From Gammaproteobacteria bacterium (GTDB lineage: Bacteria > Pseudomonadota > Gammaproteobacteria > Xanthomonadales > SZUA-5): a stretch of DNA of 64,000 nt. Where the stretch lies: NCBI GenBank assembly GCA_030430155.1, contig JAUIFV010000005.1, positions 1 through 64,000 of the forward strand. Reading direction: 5' to 3'. Made by a program: the position numbers and the translations under genes. The notes beneath the pieces are model-generated. The model searched no databases, was not told the DNA's origin, and saw nothing but the letters and a program-made list of their open reading frames with translations. Numbering within the stretch: position 1 is the first letter of the stretch; each line of letters begins with the position of its first letter. Below are positions 38,640 through 49,075 of this stretch, one piece after another.

Positions 38640-41600
38640 GTGCGAATGGAGCCGATGATGATGGTCTTGCGCCGGGTCGTGGTGGTTCTGGGTGTCCTTG
38701 GAATGCTGTGCTTGAGCGCTACGACGCTGGCGCAGTCCGCCAGGCCGAGCGATCTGCAGGCTTGGTCGGATTGGGTCATGGAGCCCTGGGATCATCTGGC
38801 TTGCTCGCTGCGCTATGACCAGAATCCGGGTAACGAGTCGGCGCATCGCTGTCGGGTGCCCGGTGTTCTGGCCCTGCAGCTGGACGCCGATCAGGGCCGC
38901 TTTGAGATCAGTTGGCAGGTGACGGTCGCCGGCTACGTCGGCCTGCCTGGGGCTGAGGACGCTTGGCCGATGGCGGTCAGCGTCGACGGTCGACCAGCCG
39001 CGGTGCTGCCCTCGGCTAGCGGTCCGCGGGTTTGGTTGGAGCCTGGGCTGCGCCGCATTGCCGGCGAGTTGAGCTGGGCCCAGCGGCCGCAGAGTCTGGC
39101 CCTTCCCGATGGCGTCGCGCGGCTGCAGGTGGCCATCGATGGCAAGTCCGTGGCCGCGCCGGAGCGGCGCGGGTCCAAGCTATGGCTGGGCAGCAGCGAG
39201 GTCGCCGTCAGCGAGGCCGATGCGCTGCAGGTGGAGGTCTACAGGCTGCTGCGCGACGATCTGCCGCTGATGCTCACCACCCAGCTCAATCTGAGCGTAT
39301 CCGGCAAGGCGCGCGAACTGGTGATGGGTCCGCTGCTGCCGGCGGGCTTTGTCGGCACCGAAGTCGATGGAACCCTGAGCGCCCGACTGGAATCGGATGG
39401 TCGGCTGCGCATTCAGCTCACTCCAGGCAACCACTGGCTGCAGGTGAGCGCGCGTGCGCTGGAGGCGACCGACCGCGTCAATCGTGGTCCACGCCCGGCC
39501 GAGCACTGGCCGGAGCAGGAGGTGTGGAGTTTCGGTATCGGCGCGGTGCGCGGGCCGGTGGACGCCAGTGGTGGCGAGCCCGTCGATCCAGCGACCGCTG
39601 GAGTTCCCGATGCCTGGCAGGCCTTGCCAGCCTTCCTGCTGTTGCCCGATCAGAGCCTGCAGATACAACGGCCACCGCTGAGTCTGGACGCCGTTGCCGC
39701 CAATCAGCTGCGCCTGCAGCGGCAGCTGTGGCTGGATTTTGATGCCGATGGCTGGACCGCCAAAGACAGCCTCAATGGGCGGATGCAACAGGGCTGGCGA
39801 CTGGATGCGCTGCCCGAGCTGCAGCTGCAGCGCGCCAGCGCCGGCAGCGAGTCGATGCTGCTGACCGCCTCGCCGCTGTTGGTCGACGCGGTAGGCGTAG
39901 AGTGGCGCGAGAACGACGTCGCGCTGACCGCGACTTCTCGGCTGCCGGCTGGAGCATCGTTGCCGGTTTCCGGATGGAACGAGGTGCTCGATAGCGCCAA
40001 TCTGACCGTCAATCTCCCGCCTGGCTATCAGCTGCTCGCTGCGCCCGGCGCTGACAACGCCGATAGCAGCTGGATCGCTCGTTGGCGTCTGGGCGATGTG
40101 TTCCTGCTCTGCCTCGGCGGGCTGATGGCCTGGCGTTTGGGCGGCGCTGTGCTGGCGGTATTCAGCGTGGGCTTTCTGCTGCTCAGCTTCGATCATCGCG
40201 ACGCGCCCATGCTCAGCGTACTCGCTCTGCTGCTGGTGCTGCTGCTGGCGCGTTGGGCGCAGGGCTACCGCATCGGTGTCTGGCTGCGTCGTTTGGCCTA
40301 CCTGTTCGCGTTCGCGCTGGCCTGGGTCGCGCTGCCCTATGCGGCGGGGCAGCTCAGCCTGGCGCTGCATCCGCAGCTGGAGCGCAGCTCGGTGGACAGC
40401 AGCGGGGGCTTCAATCGGGCGACGTCACAGGTGATCAGCAGAAGTGAGTATGGCGGACTCAATCGGCATCGAGGCAACCGGCCCTATCAGGAGGATCTTG
40501 CGCCGGCCGCTCCGGCGGCATCGATGGAGGACGCAGAGCTGACCTCGGTCACCGTGACTGGCGCCAGTATCGCGGATGGGGCCGGCAAGCGCGTCAAAGG
40601 GGGCTACGAGTACTTGCAAGCCAACCAAGCGTTGAATCGCATCGACCCCAAGGCGGTGGTGCAGGCCGGCGGCGCCGAGCCACAGTGGCGCTGGCACAGC
40701 CATCAGTTGAGCGTCAGCGGCCCGATCGCCGTGGATCAGCGGGTCAGCTTGCTGATGACCCCGCCGTGGCTGACCCGATCCTGGCGAGTGCTGTCGGTGC
40801 TGCTGCTGGGACTGGTGCTGCTGGCCACTCTGCGCCGTCTGGCCCCAGCGAGCCTGAACGCACGATTGCCAGCGTGGGCGCTGGTCGCGTTGTGTTTGAG
40901 CGCGCCGGCGGCTGCCGCGGACTATCCCAGCGCTGCTTTGCTAGAGCAGCTGCGGACCCGACTGAGTGAGCCGCCCGAGTGCGCACCACAGTGCGCGCTA
41001 TTGGCGCAGGTGCAGATCGATGTCCGCGGCAGCACGCTGGCTATCGAATTGGAGGTGCACAGCGGAACCGAGGTCAGTGTGCCGCTGCCTTCGGCGCCGG
41101 GCTGGCAGCCGGCTCGGGTGGAGGTCGACGGCAGCAGTCACCAGTGGCTGTGGCTGGAAGGCACCGATCCCTGGATTTCGCTGCCCGCCGGGGTGCGCCG
41201 GGTGCGACTACAAGGCGTGATTGCCGGCGATCAGTTGCGTCTGCGCTTCCCGATGAACCCCGGCCGCATCGTCGCAGCCAGCGACGGCTGGCTGGTCAGC
41301 GGTATCCAACGCGAGCGACTGCCCAGCGGCGCGCTGGAACTCAATCGCCAGGTGCGCAGCGCGCAGAGCGAGGAGCTGCGCCGCGAGTCGGACCTGCCGG
41401 CTTACGTGCGGGTAACCCGTTCCATCGCTATCGATTTGGATTGGACGGTGATCACCCGGGTCGAGCGCGTCGCGCCGGCCGATGGCGTGATCAACGTGGC
41501 CGTACCGCTGCTGTCGGGCGAGCGGCTGCTGGCCGAAGATCCGCCGGTGCGCGAGGGCGCCGCGCAAATCTCCTTGGCGCCGGGACGGCAGAGTGTGGAG

Positions 41601-42839
41601 TACGTCGGTCGGATCGAACCGTCGACGACGCTGCAGCTGACCGCGCCGCCGCTGCAGCAGCGGCTGGAGATCTGGCAGCTGGCGGTGAGCCCGATCTTTC
41701 ACGCCGTATACGACGGACCGGTGGCGCTATTGGTCCGTGGATCCGGCTCGGCGGCGCCGCTCTATCATCCTTTGCCGGGCGACCAGCTCAGCGTGACCGT
41801 CAGTCGTCCGCAGGCGCAGGCCGGTACCACGCTGGCCATCGACGGCGTGGGTTTGGCGACGACGCTGGGATCACGTTTGCGCGAAAGCACCTTGAGCATC
41901 AGCCTGCGGGCGACGCGTGGTGGCCAGCATGCGCTGCAGCTGCCGGCCGACGCTGAGCTGCTCTCGCTGAGCATCGACGGTCGCGACTTGCGAGTGCGCC
42001 CCGAACAGGGCCGACTACTGCTGCCGATCACGCCAGGCGAGCACACCGTCGAGCTGAAGCTGCGCGAGACGCAGGGAATGGCGCTGATTGGCCGGCTGCC
42101 CACGGTGGATCTGGGCTTGCCTGCCGCCAACGTCGGACTGCGCATGAATCTGCCTGAGGATCGCTGGCTGTTAGCGGCCGGCGGACCCCAGGTTGGGCCG
42201 GCGGTGCGCTATTGGTCGATACTGGCGCTGGTGCTGGCCATTGCGCTGGCCCTGGGGCGGATTCCAAACTCACCGCTGCGCACTCGGGACTGGCTGCTGC
42301 TGGGAATCGGCCTGAGCACCGTGGCCTGGCCGGCGCTGATCGTGGTGGCGGCGTGGCTGTATTTGCTGCAGTGGCGGCAACGGCGCGGCGCCGAGCTCAA
42401 CCCCTGGCCCTTCGCATTCACTCAGCTGGGTCTGATCGGCTTTTCGGGCGTGGTTCTGCTGATGTTGGTGGCCACCGCTTGGAGCGGCCTGCTTGGCGAT
42501 CCGAAGATGACCGTGCAAGGCAACGGCTCGACCGCCAGCAAGCTGATCTGGTTTGCCGATCACAGCGACGGCGCACTGCCCGGCGGCTGGGCCCTCAGCC
42601 TGCCGCTGTGGGTATACAAGGCGGCGATACTGGCCTGGTCGCTGTGGCTGGCCAACGCCCTGATAGCCTGGCTGCGCCGCGCTTTCGAGGCGCTGGGCGC
42701 CGGCGGCTGGTGGAAGACCTTGTACCGACCGAGCAAGAAGGCCGAGCCGGCGGCGGTAGTCGATGACGACGATGCGCTGCAGCAGGCGGCAGCGCAGGCC
42801 GCCGATCAGGTGCCGGTGGGGCAGCAGAGGACCGATTAG
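38640..42839 (+). CDS. Large (about 1400 aa) membrane protein of unknown function
   Basis: Signal-like N-terminus, long beta-rich regions, internal TM blocks (LGDVFLLCLGGLMAWRLGGAVLAVFSVGFLLLS; SVLLLGLVLLATLRRL) and C-terminal TM block. Confidence 0.75.
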   Translation: MRMEPMMMVLRRVVVVLGVLGMLCLSATTLAQSARPSDLQAWSDWVMEPWDHLACSLRYDQNPGNESAHRCRVPGVLALQLDADQGRFEISWQVTVAGYVGLPGAEDAWPMAVSVDGRPAAVLPSASGPRVWLEPGLRRIAGELSWAQRPQSLALPDGVARLQVAIDGKSVAAPERRGSKLWLGSSEVAVSEADALQVEVYRLLRDDLPLMLTTQLNLSVSGKARELVMGPLLPAGFVGTEVDGTLSARLESDGRLRIQLTPGNHWLQVSARALEATDRVNRGPRPAEHWPEQEVWSFGIGAVRGPVDASGGEPVDPATAGVPDAWQALPAFLLLPDQSLQIQRPPLSLDAVAANQLRLQRQLWLDFDADGWTAKDSLNGRMQQGWRLDALPELQLQRASAGSESMLLTASPLLVDAVGVEWRENDVALTATSRLPAGASLPVSGWNEVLDSANLTVNLPPGYQLLAAPGADNADSSWIARWRLGDVFLLCLGGLMAWRLGGAVLAVFSVGFLLLSFDHRDAPMLSVLALLLVLLLARWAQGYRIGVWLRRLAYLFAFALAWVALPYAAGQLSLALHPQLERSSVDSSGGFNRATSQVISRSEYGGLNRHRGNRPYQEDLAPAAPAASMEDAELTSVTVTGASIADGAGKRVKGGYEYLQANQALNRIDPKAVVQAGGAEPQWRWHSHQLSVSGPIAVDQRVSLLMTPPWLTRSWRVLSVLLLGLVLLATLRRLAPASLNARLPAWALVALCLSAPAAAADYPSAALLEQLRTRLSEPPECAPQCALLAQVQIDVRGSTLAIELEVHSGTEVSVPLPSAPGWQPARVEVDGSSHQWLWLEGTDPWISLPAGVRRVRLQGVIAGDQLRLRFPMNPGRIVAASDGWLVSGIQRERLPSGALELNRQVRSAQSEELRRESDLPAYVRVTRSIAIDLDWTVITRVERVAPADGVINVAVPLLSGERLLAEDPPVREGAAQISLAPGRQSVEYVGRIEPSTTLQLTAPPLQQRLEIWQLAVSPIFHAVYDGPVALLVRGSGSAAPLYHPLPGDQLSVTVSRPQAQAGTTLAIDGVGLATTLGSRLRESTLSISLRATRGGQHALQLPADAELLSLSIDGRDLRVRPEQGRLLLPITPGEHTVELKLRETQGMALIGRLPTVDLGLPAANVGLRMNLPEDRWLLAAGGPQVGPAVRYWSILALVLAIALALGRIPNSPLRTRDWLLLGIGLSTVAWPALIVVAAWLYLLQWRQRRGAELNPWPFAFTQLGLIGFSGVVLLMLVATAWSGLLGDPKMTVQGNGSTASKLIWFADHSDGALPGGWALSLPLWVYKAAILAWSLWLANALIAWLRRAFEALGAGGWWKTLYRPSKKAEPAAVVDDDDALQQAAAQAADQVPVGQQRTD

Positions 42840-42929
42840 TGAGGTGTCCGGCGTACCGTTGCTGCGGGCTGTTCGGCGTTACAGGGCTTTGCGTCTGGGA
42901 AAGTCAGCTAGCACTCAATCACCGCTATA

Positions 42930-45539
42930 TTGGCGCTTGGCCAAACCGTCGAGTGCGCCTTGGACGCCAACGACCCCACGCTGCAGGACGAGTTGCGTTT
43001 GCTGGCATCGCTGGATGAGCCGCAGCGCAAGCAGCGTCTGGCGGAGCTGGTCAGCCGGGATCCTGCCCGGGAGCAGCAAATCCGCTCTGCGCTGGCTTCG
43101 CTGCTGGCGCAGACTCTGGATCTGCCCGCGTCCGCACCAGCGCCGGAAACCGCCAGTCCAGCGTCTGCGCCTGTACCGACGCCGGATGCACCTTCACCGG
43201 CCTCGACTCAGCTTGGACCCTGGCGGCTGCTACGCCGACTGGGCACCGGCGCCATGGGCGACGTCTGGCTGGCCGAGCAGGCTCACCCGCGGCGCCAGGT
43301 CGCGCTGAAACTGATCCGTGCCGGGGTCAACAGCAGCGAAATCCGTGCGCGCTTTGTCCGCGAGGCGAACCTGTTGGCTCGGGCCGATCATCCCGGTATT
43401 GCTCGCGTGCTGGAGGCGGGGCTGGTCGATGGCCCGGCCGGCGAGATCCCTTATCTGGCCATGGAGTACGTCCAGGGCTGCACCTTGGGATTGTGGCGGG
43501 AGCAGAACCGGCCTGATCGGCAGTGCTGTCTGCGGTTGCTCGCTGAACTTGCTGAAGCCGTACACGCTGCGCACCTGAAGGGCGTGCTGCATCGCGACCT
43601 CAAGCCCGAGAACATCCTGGTCGACGGCGACGGCCATCCAAAGATTCTCGACTTCGGCGTCGCCAGAGCACTGGATGATGAGCATCTGGTCGGCATGACG
43701 CAGCAGGGCCAGCTGGTCGGCACGTTGGCCTACATGAGCCCCGAACAGTTGCATGGCGATGCGGCACAGATCGATGCGCGCAGCGACGTGTACGCGCTGG
43801 GCGCGATTGCCTATGAGCTGCTCAGTGGCCAGGCAGTGCATGCACTGGGCGGGCAATCGCTGCTGGAGGCGCTGCGCTCGCGCGAGCGTATCGATCCGAG
43901 GCCTTTGGGCGAGTTGCAGGCCGAACTGCGTGGGGATGTCTCCGCAGTGGTGATGAAGGCCCTATCCAGGCAGCCGCAGCAACGCTACCAGTCGGCCGTT
44001 GCGCTGGCGGAAGACTTGCGCCAGCTGATCGCCGGTGAGCCGGTGAGCGCGCGAGCACCGACGGCCTGGGAGAGCGCGCTGCGTACGCTGCGCCGCCATG
44101 CGCTGCTATTCGCCGGTGGAGCGGTCATCGCTCTGATCCTGCTCGGAGCAACCTGGACCAGCTGGCGATCGGCGACCGCCGAAGCGCAGGCCAGGGCCGA
44201 GGCGGAAGCGCGCACCGAGGTGGCCGAGGCGGTGAGTGGATTTCTAGACGAACTATTGGGCTCGGCCGATCCCAAGCGCGGCAAGGGTGCGGACTTGAGC
44301 GTTCGCGAACTGCTGGATGCGGCCGTCGGGACCCTGGACCGATCGCCTCCGGCACGGCCTGAGGTCGAGTTGGCTCTGCGTGAGTTGCTGGGCCGGGCCT
44401 ATCGTAATCTCGGTCGATATGATGCCGCCCAGCGCCAGCTGGATAGTGCGCAAGCGATTCGAGCGGTGCGCCTGGGCAGGCAATCCATGGCCTATCTGCA
44501 CGGCGAGGTGGACCGCGCTGCGCTGCTGGTGGACATGGGCCAGATCCCTGCCGCGATAGAGGCGCTGAGTGACTTTGCCAAGCGCCCCCAGCTACCGGCG
44601 CCGGTCGCCGTGGAGGCAAGATCACAGCTGGCCCGTGCGCAGTTTGTGGCCGGCGATCCTGCCGCCGCTGCGCAGACCGCGGGGCAACTGTTGCCCGAGC
44701 TGCAAAGCACGCCTGAGGTGAGCGCTGTGGTGCGCTGGCGAGTGCAGCAAACCTTAGCCATAGCGGAGCTTCAGCTGGGGCGATTCGAGCACAGCCGCGA
44801 GCTCCTGGAAGCCTTGATAGCCGAGCGTTCGGCGCAGCTGGGGGAGGGGCATGCCGACGTGTTGGCAAATCGCAGCGATCTGGCAACGGCGCTAGATCAG
44901 CTTGGTCGCTGGGAGGAGGCTGCCGCCATATTGCGTGACGTACATGCTCGCGAAGTGATTCTCTATGGCGAAGGAAATCTTTCGCCAATCAGCACCTTAC
45001 AGAACCTTTCCAAGATTCTACTGGAACGCGGCCAGCTGAGCGAAGCCGGGCCTATGCTGGCCACGGTCGCCACTGTCGTAGAGCGGGAGCTAGGCAGCGA
45101 TCACCCGCAGATGCTCTATGTGCGCAACCTGCGGGCGGCATTTTTTGAAGACAGCGGCGAGTTGAGCGCTGCCGAAAGCGAGTACCGTGAGTTGCTGGCC
45201 AGCCATCAGCGCATCAACGACCTGCAGGCGCCGGAGGCGCTGATCGTGATGAACAACTTGGCCAGTTTGCTGGACAAACTTGAGCGCGGCGGCGAAGCGC
45301 TGGCGCTTTATGCGCAGGCGCAGCAGGGCGCCGCAGCGACTCTGGGTGCGGATCACTATCTTTGGGGAATCATTGCCAGCAACCGGGGTGAAGCTCTGCT
45401 CAAAGCCGGTCAGAGGGCTGCCGCGATTGCGCTGCTGGAGGAAAGCCTGGCGGTGCTGGAGAGCAGCTTCGGGACCGAGCACGACAGGGTCGCCAAGGCG
45501 CGCGACCGGCTGCAGCAAGCGCGCGCGGCCACGCAATGA
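42930..45539 (+). CDS. Serine/threonine protein kinase with TM segment and TPR-like C-terminus
   Basis: WRLLRRLGTGAMGDVWLAEQAHPRRQVALKLI; LKGVLHRDLKPENILVDGDGHPKILDFGVARAL; TM LLFAGGAVIALILLGATWTSW; helical repeats after it. TTG start. Confidence 0.9.
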   Translation: MALGQTVECALDANDPTLQDELRLLASLDEPQRKQRLAELVSRDPAREQQIRSALASLLAQTLDLPASAPAPETASPASAPVPTPDAPSPASTQLGPWRLLRRLGTGAMGDVWLAEQAHPRRQVALKLIRAGVNSSEIRARFVREANLLARADHPGIARVLEAGLVDGPAGEIPYLAMEYVQGCTLGLWREQNRPDRQCCLRLLAELAEAVHAAHLKGVLHRDLKPENILVDGDGHPKILDFGVARALDDEHLVGMTQQGQLVGTLAYMSPEQLHGDAAQIDARSDVYALGAIAYELLSGQAVHALGGQSLLEALRSRERIDPRPLGELQAELRGDVSAVVMKALSRQPQQRYQSAVALAEDLRQLIAGEPVSARAPTAWESALRTLRRHALLFAGGAVIALILLGATWTSWRSATAEAQARAEAEARTEVAEAVSGFLDELLGSADPKRGKGADLSVRELLDAAVGTLDRSPPARPEVELALRELLGRAYRNLGRYDAAQRQLDSAQAIRAVRLGRQSMAYLHGEVDRAALLVDMGQIPAAIEALSDFAKRPQLPAPVAVEARSQLARAQFVAGDPAAAAQTAGQLLPELQSTPEVSAVVRWRVQQTLAIAELQLGRFEHSRELLEALIAERSAQLGEGHADVLANRSDLATALDQLGRWEEAAAILRDVHAREVILYGEGNLSPISTLQNLSKILLERGQLSEAGPMLATVATVVERELGSDHPQMLYVRNLRAAFFEDSGELSAAESEYRELLASHQRINDLQAPEALIVMNNLASLLDKLERGGEALALYAQAQQGAAATLGADHYLWGIIASNRGEALLKAGQRAAAIALLEESLAVLESSFGTEHDRVAKARDRLQQARAATQ

Positions 45540-45549
45540 GTTGGCCGCC

Positions 45550-46857
45550 TCAAAGCCGGCCGGCGCGCTTGACGTCGATGTAGCGATTGACCAGCGCCAG
45601 CGGCAGCTGCGCGGGCTCGACGTCGACGCTGCTGATGCCGTGGCCGGAGAGGCGGCGGAAGTTGTCGCGACGGCGCTCCAGATACTCGGCGGTGGCGGCA
45701 TGGGTGAGGGCGTCTTCCAGCGCGCGTACCGGGGCGCGCAGGCTTTGGCCGAGTATGCCTTCGCGCAGACTGGCCAGCAGCACCAGGTGGCGCTGCTGCA
45801 ACAGCTGCAGCGCCGGCAGCAGCGTGTCGTCGTCTTCGTCGCGCAGATTGGACAGGATCACCACCAGCGCACGCTTGCGTTGACGGGTGATCAGATCGCG
45901 CGCGGCAAGCAGAAAGTCTGGACTGTGCAGGGTGGGCTGCAGATCAAAGGACGCGCTCATCAGGGTGTTGATGGTGGCCATCGATTTGCGTGGCGCGACG
46001 AAGCGCTGACTGCCGCCGAAAGTGGCCAGGCCCACCGCATCCCCCTGACGCAGCGCCACAAAGGCCAGCAGCAGCGCCGCGTTGAGGACGTGATCCATAT
46101 GGCTGAGGGCATCATCCCGGGCCTGCATGCGGCGCCCGCAGTCGACCAGCAGGATGATTTGCTGGTCACGCTCGTCCTGATACTCACGGGAAATCAGCCG
46201 GCCCATGCGCGAGGTGGCTTTCCAATCCACCTGGCGCTGGATATCGCCTTCGCGATATTCGCGCAGCTGGTGGAAATCCATTCCCTGACCGCGCCTGCGC
46301 CGCTTGAGCACGCCGATCTGCGACAGCCGGTGGTCGGTGGCAAGCAGGGCGAAGCGGGTCAGTGCGGCGAAGTTGGGGTAAACCCGGACTGCTTCGCTTT
46401 GGCCGATGCGCAAGCGCCGATCCCATAGCCGCCAGGGTGAGCGTAGACGCAGCTCGGTCTGGGCGAACTCGAAGCTGCCGCGCACCAGCGGATGGACACG
46501 GTAGTGCAGCTCGGCGCCCTCGCCGGGCTGCAACTGCAGTCGCTGCGGCAGATCGTAGACCGCCATGGAACTGGGTGGGTGATCGTAGACGCTCAGCTCC
46601 TGGCGGTGAGCGCTGTCGTTCTCCAGGCGCAGTGCGATCTCCCGATCCACGCCCAACGGTAGCGCGCTGGGCAGTTGGCGCAGCAAGGCCGGTCCTGCGC
46701 GGCCATAAAGGCGCACCGCATCAATCACCGCGACCAGCGTCAGCAGCAGCATAGCCGCCAGCCATAGCGGCAATAGCGCCGGCAGCACCGAGGCCAGCAC
46801 GGCCAGCAGCAGGCTGAGGCCGACACTGACCAGCAGAGCGGGAGCAGGAATCAGCAC
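45550..46857 (-). CDS. DUF58 domain-containing protein
   Basis: RRRGQGMDFHQLREYREGDIQRQVDWKATSRMGRLISREYQDERDQQIILLVDCGRRM; DUF58 hallmark. Confidence 0.9.
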   Translation of the reverse strand: MLIPAPALLVSVGLSLLLAVLASVLPALLPLWLAAMLLLTLVAVIDAVRLYGRAGPALLRQLPSALPLGVDREIALRLENDSAHRQELSVYDHPPSSMAVYDLPQRLQLQPGEGAELHYRVHPLVRGSFEFAQTELRLRSPWRLWDRRLRIGQSEAVRVYPNFAALTRFALLATDHRLSQIGVLKRRRRGQGMDFHQLREYREGDIQRQVDWKATSRMGRLISREYQDERDQQIILLVDCGRRMQARDDALSHMDHVLNAALLLAFVALRQGDAVGLATFGGSQRFVAPRKSMATINTLMSASFDLQPTLHSPDFLLAARDLITRQRKRALVVILSNLRDEDDDTLLPALQLLQQRHLVLLASLREGILGQSLRAPVRALEDALTHAATAEYLERRRDNFRRLSGHGISSVDVEPAQLPLALVNRYIDVKRAGRL

Positions 46858-46862
46858 GCGAC

Positions 46863-47846
46863 TTACGCGCGCGGCGCCGGAGTGCGCTCCAGCAGTTCAG
46901 CGAGCACCTGATCGCTGCCGTGGCCCTCGACCGCCAGGTCCGCGGTTGGGACCACGCGATGTCTTAGCACCGGCAGCGCCATCGCCTTGATCTCGTCCGG
47001 GCTGACGAAGTCGCGGCCGGCAATCAGGGCCCGGGCGCGCGCGCTGCGCACCAGCGCAATGGCGCCGCGGGTGCCGGCGCCGATCGACAAACCGGCGAAG
47101 CTGCGGGTGTCGCGGACGATGCGCAGGGCGTAGTCCACCACTGCCTCGTCAATAGTCAAATGGGCGACCAGACGCTGCAGCTTGTCCAGCGTCTCGGGCT
47201 GGATAACCGGCTTGACTGCGCTGACGTCCAGCTTCTCACCGACCTGGGCGGAGGTGATCTGCTGCACGATGGCGCGCTCATCGGTCTCGGCCGGGTAGTC
47301 GATGTCGACCTTGAGCAGGAAACGATCCAGCTGCGCCTCGGGCAGGGCATAGGTGCCTTCCTGCTCGAGCGGATTCTGCGTTGCCAGGACCATGAACGGC
47401 GGTTCCAGCGGGTGAGCCACGCCTTCGATGGTGACCTGCCGCTCCTGCATCACCTCCAGCAGCGCCGACTGGGTCTTGGCCGGGGCTCGGTTGATCTCAT
47501 CGGCGAGCAGCAGATGGGTGAACACCGGGCCGCGACGGGTGGTGAATTGGCCGCTGCTGGGGTCGTAGAGGGTATGCCCGGTCACGTCGGCGGGCATCAG
47601 ATCCGGTGTGAACTGGATCCGCGCAAAGCGCCCTCCGACGGCCTTGGCCAGGGCCTGCACAAGCAGCGTCTTGCCCAAGCCGGGTACGCCCTCCAGCAGC
47701 ACGTGGCCGCCGGCCAACAGCGCACAGAGCACCTGGTCGACCACTTCGGTCTGCCCCAGGAAGGCCTTGCCGACCTGGCTGCGGAGGGACTGGGTCAGTT
47801 CGACAGCGCGGGCGAGCTGGGACTCGCTGAGCTTGGCGGTGGTCAT
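46863..47846 (-). CDS. MoxR family AAA+ ATPase
   Basis: GGHVLLEGVPGLGKTLLVQALAKAVGGRFARIQFTPDLMPADVTGHTLYDP...LLADEINRAPAKTQSALLEVMQERQVTIEG. Start ATG 47846 (ORF track 47918). Confidence 0.95.
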   Translation of the reverse strand: MTTAKLSESQLARAVELTQSLRSQVGKAFLGQTEVVDQVLCALLAGGHVLLEGVPGLGKTLLVQALAKAVGGRFARIQFTPDLMPADVTGHTLYDPSSGQFTTRRGPVFTHLLLADEINRAPAKTQSALLEVMQERQVTIEGVAHPLEPPFMVLATQNPLEQEGTYALPEAQLDRFLLKVDIDYPAETDERAIVQQITSAQVGEKLDVSAVKPVIQPETLDKLQRLVAHLTIDEAVVDYALRIVRDTRSFAGLSIGAGTRGAIALVRSARARALIAGRDFVSPDEIKAMALPVLRHRVVPTADLAVEGHGSDQVLAELLERTPAPRA

Positions 47847-49075
47847 GGTTGATCCTTTCGATCTTCGTCTGTTGAGTCTGCCTGAGTGCCCGCAAGTGCG
47901 CGGTGCAGATGACGACAACTGCGGGTCAGGCGGATGAGTTCGGCGGCATCGTCAATCTGGCTGCCGTTGACCAGCGCGCTGGCGTGGCTGGGAGGCAGGG
48001 CGAAGCGCTTGGCCAGGAACTCGATCTGGTCCGCTACGCCCATGCTGCGCAGGTGTGGATAGCGCCTTGCTACGGCATCGTAGGCGCAGGCTGCCGTGGC
48101 GCGGCTCAGGTTGGCGCGCTGACCGGCAGACCACAGGAAGCGACCGCTGGCACTGAGGTGATCGCTGAGCCGGCGTCGTTGATTGCCCGGATCAGCCTGC
48201 AGCGGACCAAAGCGCGGCAGCCCGTGCCAGATGAACAACGCGATCAACAAAGCAACGCTGATCAGCACTGCAAAAGCGTTGCTACGCAGCCAGGGCCACA
48301 GCTGCGGCGGCTTGGTGCGGAACCACGCCACATGAGCCAGATCGGGAGTGTCGTTGAGGATCTGCCAAAACAGCTCGGCGTTGTCATTGCGGCCAATGCG
48401 CCAATTCTGTGCGAAGCTGATGTCGTTGATCGCGGTGATCAGGCCCTCACCCAGTCGGCGCTGCAGGATGCGCGTGCCGTCGTCGCCGTCGATGCGGCGT
48501 ATCGCATCGTCGGCATCGAGCAGGTCGCCGCCCAGCGAGGTGACCACCAGTGGGTCAGTCTGCGCGTGCCACTTCACCAGCAGCAGTGCCGGGTCGTCGA
48601 CATCCACCGACTCGGTAGGGTCCTGGTAGATGAACAGCGAGCTGAAGCCGAGCCACTCGTGGTCGTCGTAGTCGACGTCAGGCGCCTCGCTGCGGGTCAC
48701 ACCCAGATCCTCCAGTAAGGGATCGGGGTCTTCCCAACGCTCGGATTCAATCAGCAGATGACCGCCGTCGCGTACAAACTGGCGAATCGACGCACGCGCC
48801 TGGTCGGTGAGTCCAACCCGCCCGGCGGGCACGATCAGCGCGCTGTGCGCCGGCAGATCGACTGCATCTTGCAGTGAGCCGATCTGGCTGAACGGCATCT
48901 CCAGTTCTGTCAGCAGCCGTTCGGCGGCCAGATAGGGCTCGAACAGGACCCTGGCCGATGGCGGGTTCCAGTCGTCGATGCTCTGCTTCTCGTAGAAATG
49001 CAGAAAGCCGGCGCCGAGCAGGGTGACGATGGCCAATACCAGCAGGATCTGTCCCAGCGGCCCGCGCAGACTCAT
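47843..49075 (-). CDS. DUF4350 domain-containing protein
   Basis: N-terminal TM, ThuA/GATase-like region FVRDGGHLLIESERWEDPDPLLEDLG, C-terminal TM; operon context. Confidence 0.8.
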   Translation of the reverse strand: MSLRGPLGQILLVLAIVTLLGAGFLHFYEKQSIDDWNPPSARVLFEPYLAAERLLTELEMPFSQIGSLQDAVDLPAHSALIVPAGRVGLTDQARASIRQFVRDGGHLLIESERWEDPDPLLEDLGVTRSEAPDVDYDDHEWLGFSSLFIYQDPTESVDVDDPALLLVKWHAQTDPLVVTSLGGDLLDADDAIRRIDGDDGTRILQRRLGEGLITAINDISFAQNWRIGRNDNAELFWQILNDTPDLAHVAWFRTKPPQLWPWLRSNAFAVLISVALLIALFIWHGLPRFGPLQADPGNQRRRLSDHLSASGRFLWSAGQRANLSRATAACAYDAVARRYPHLRSMGVADQIEFLAKRFALPPSHASALVNGSQIDDAAELIRLTRSCRHLHRALAGTQADSTDEDRKDQP

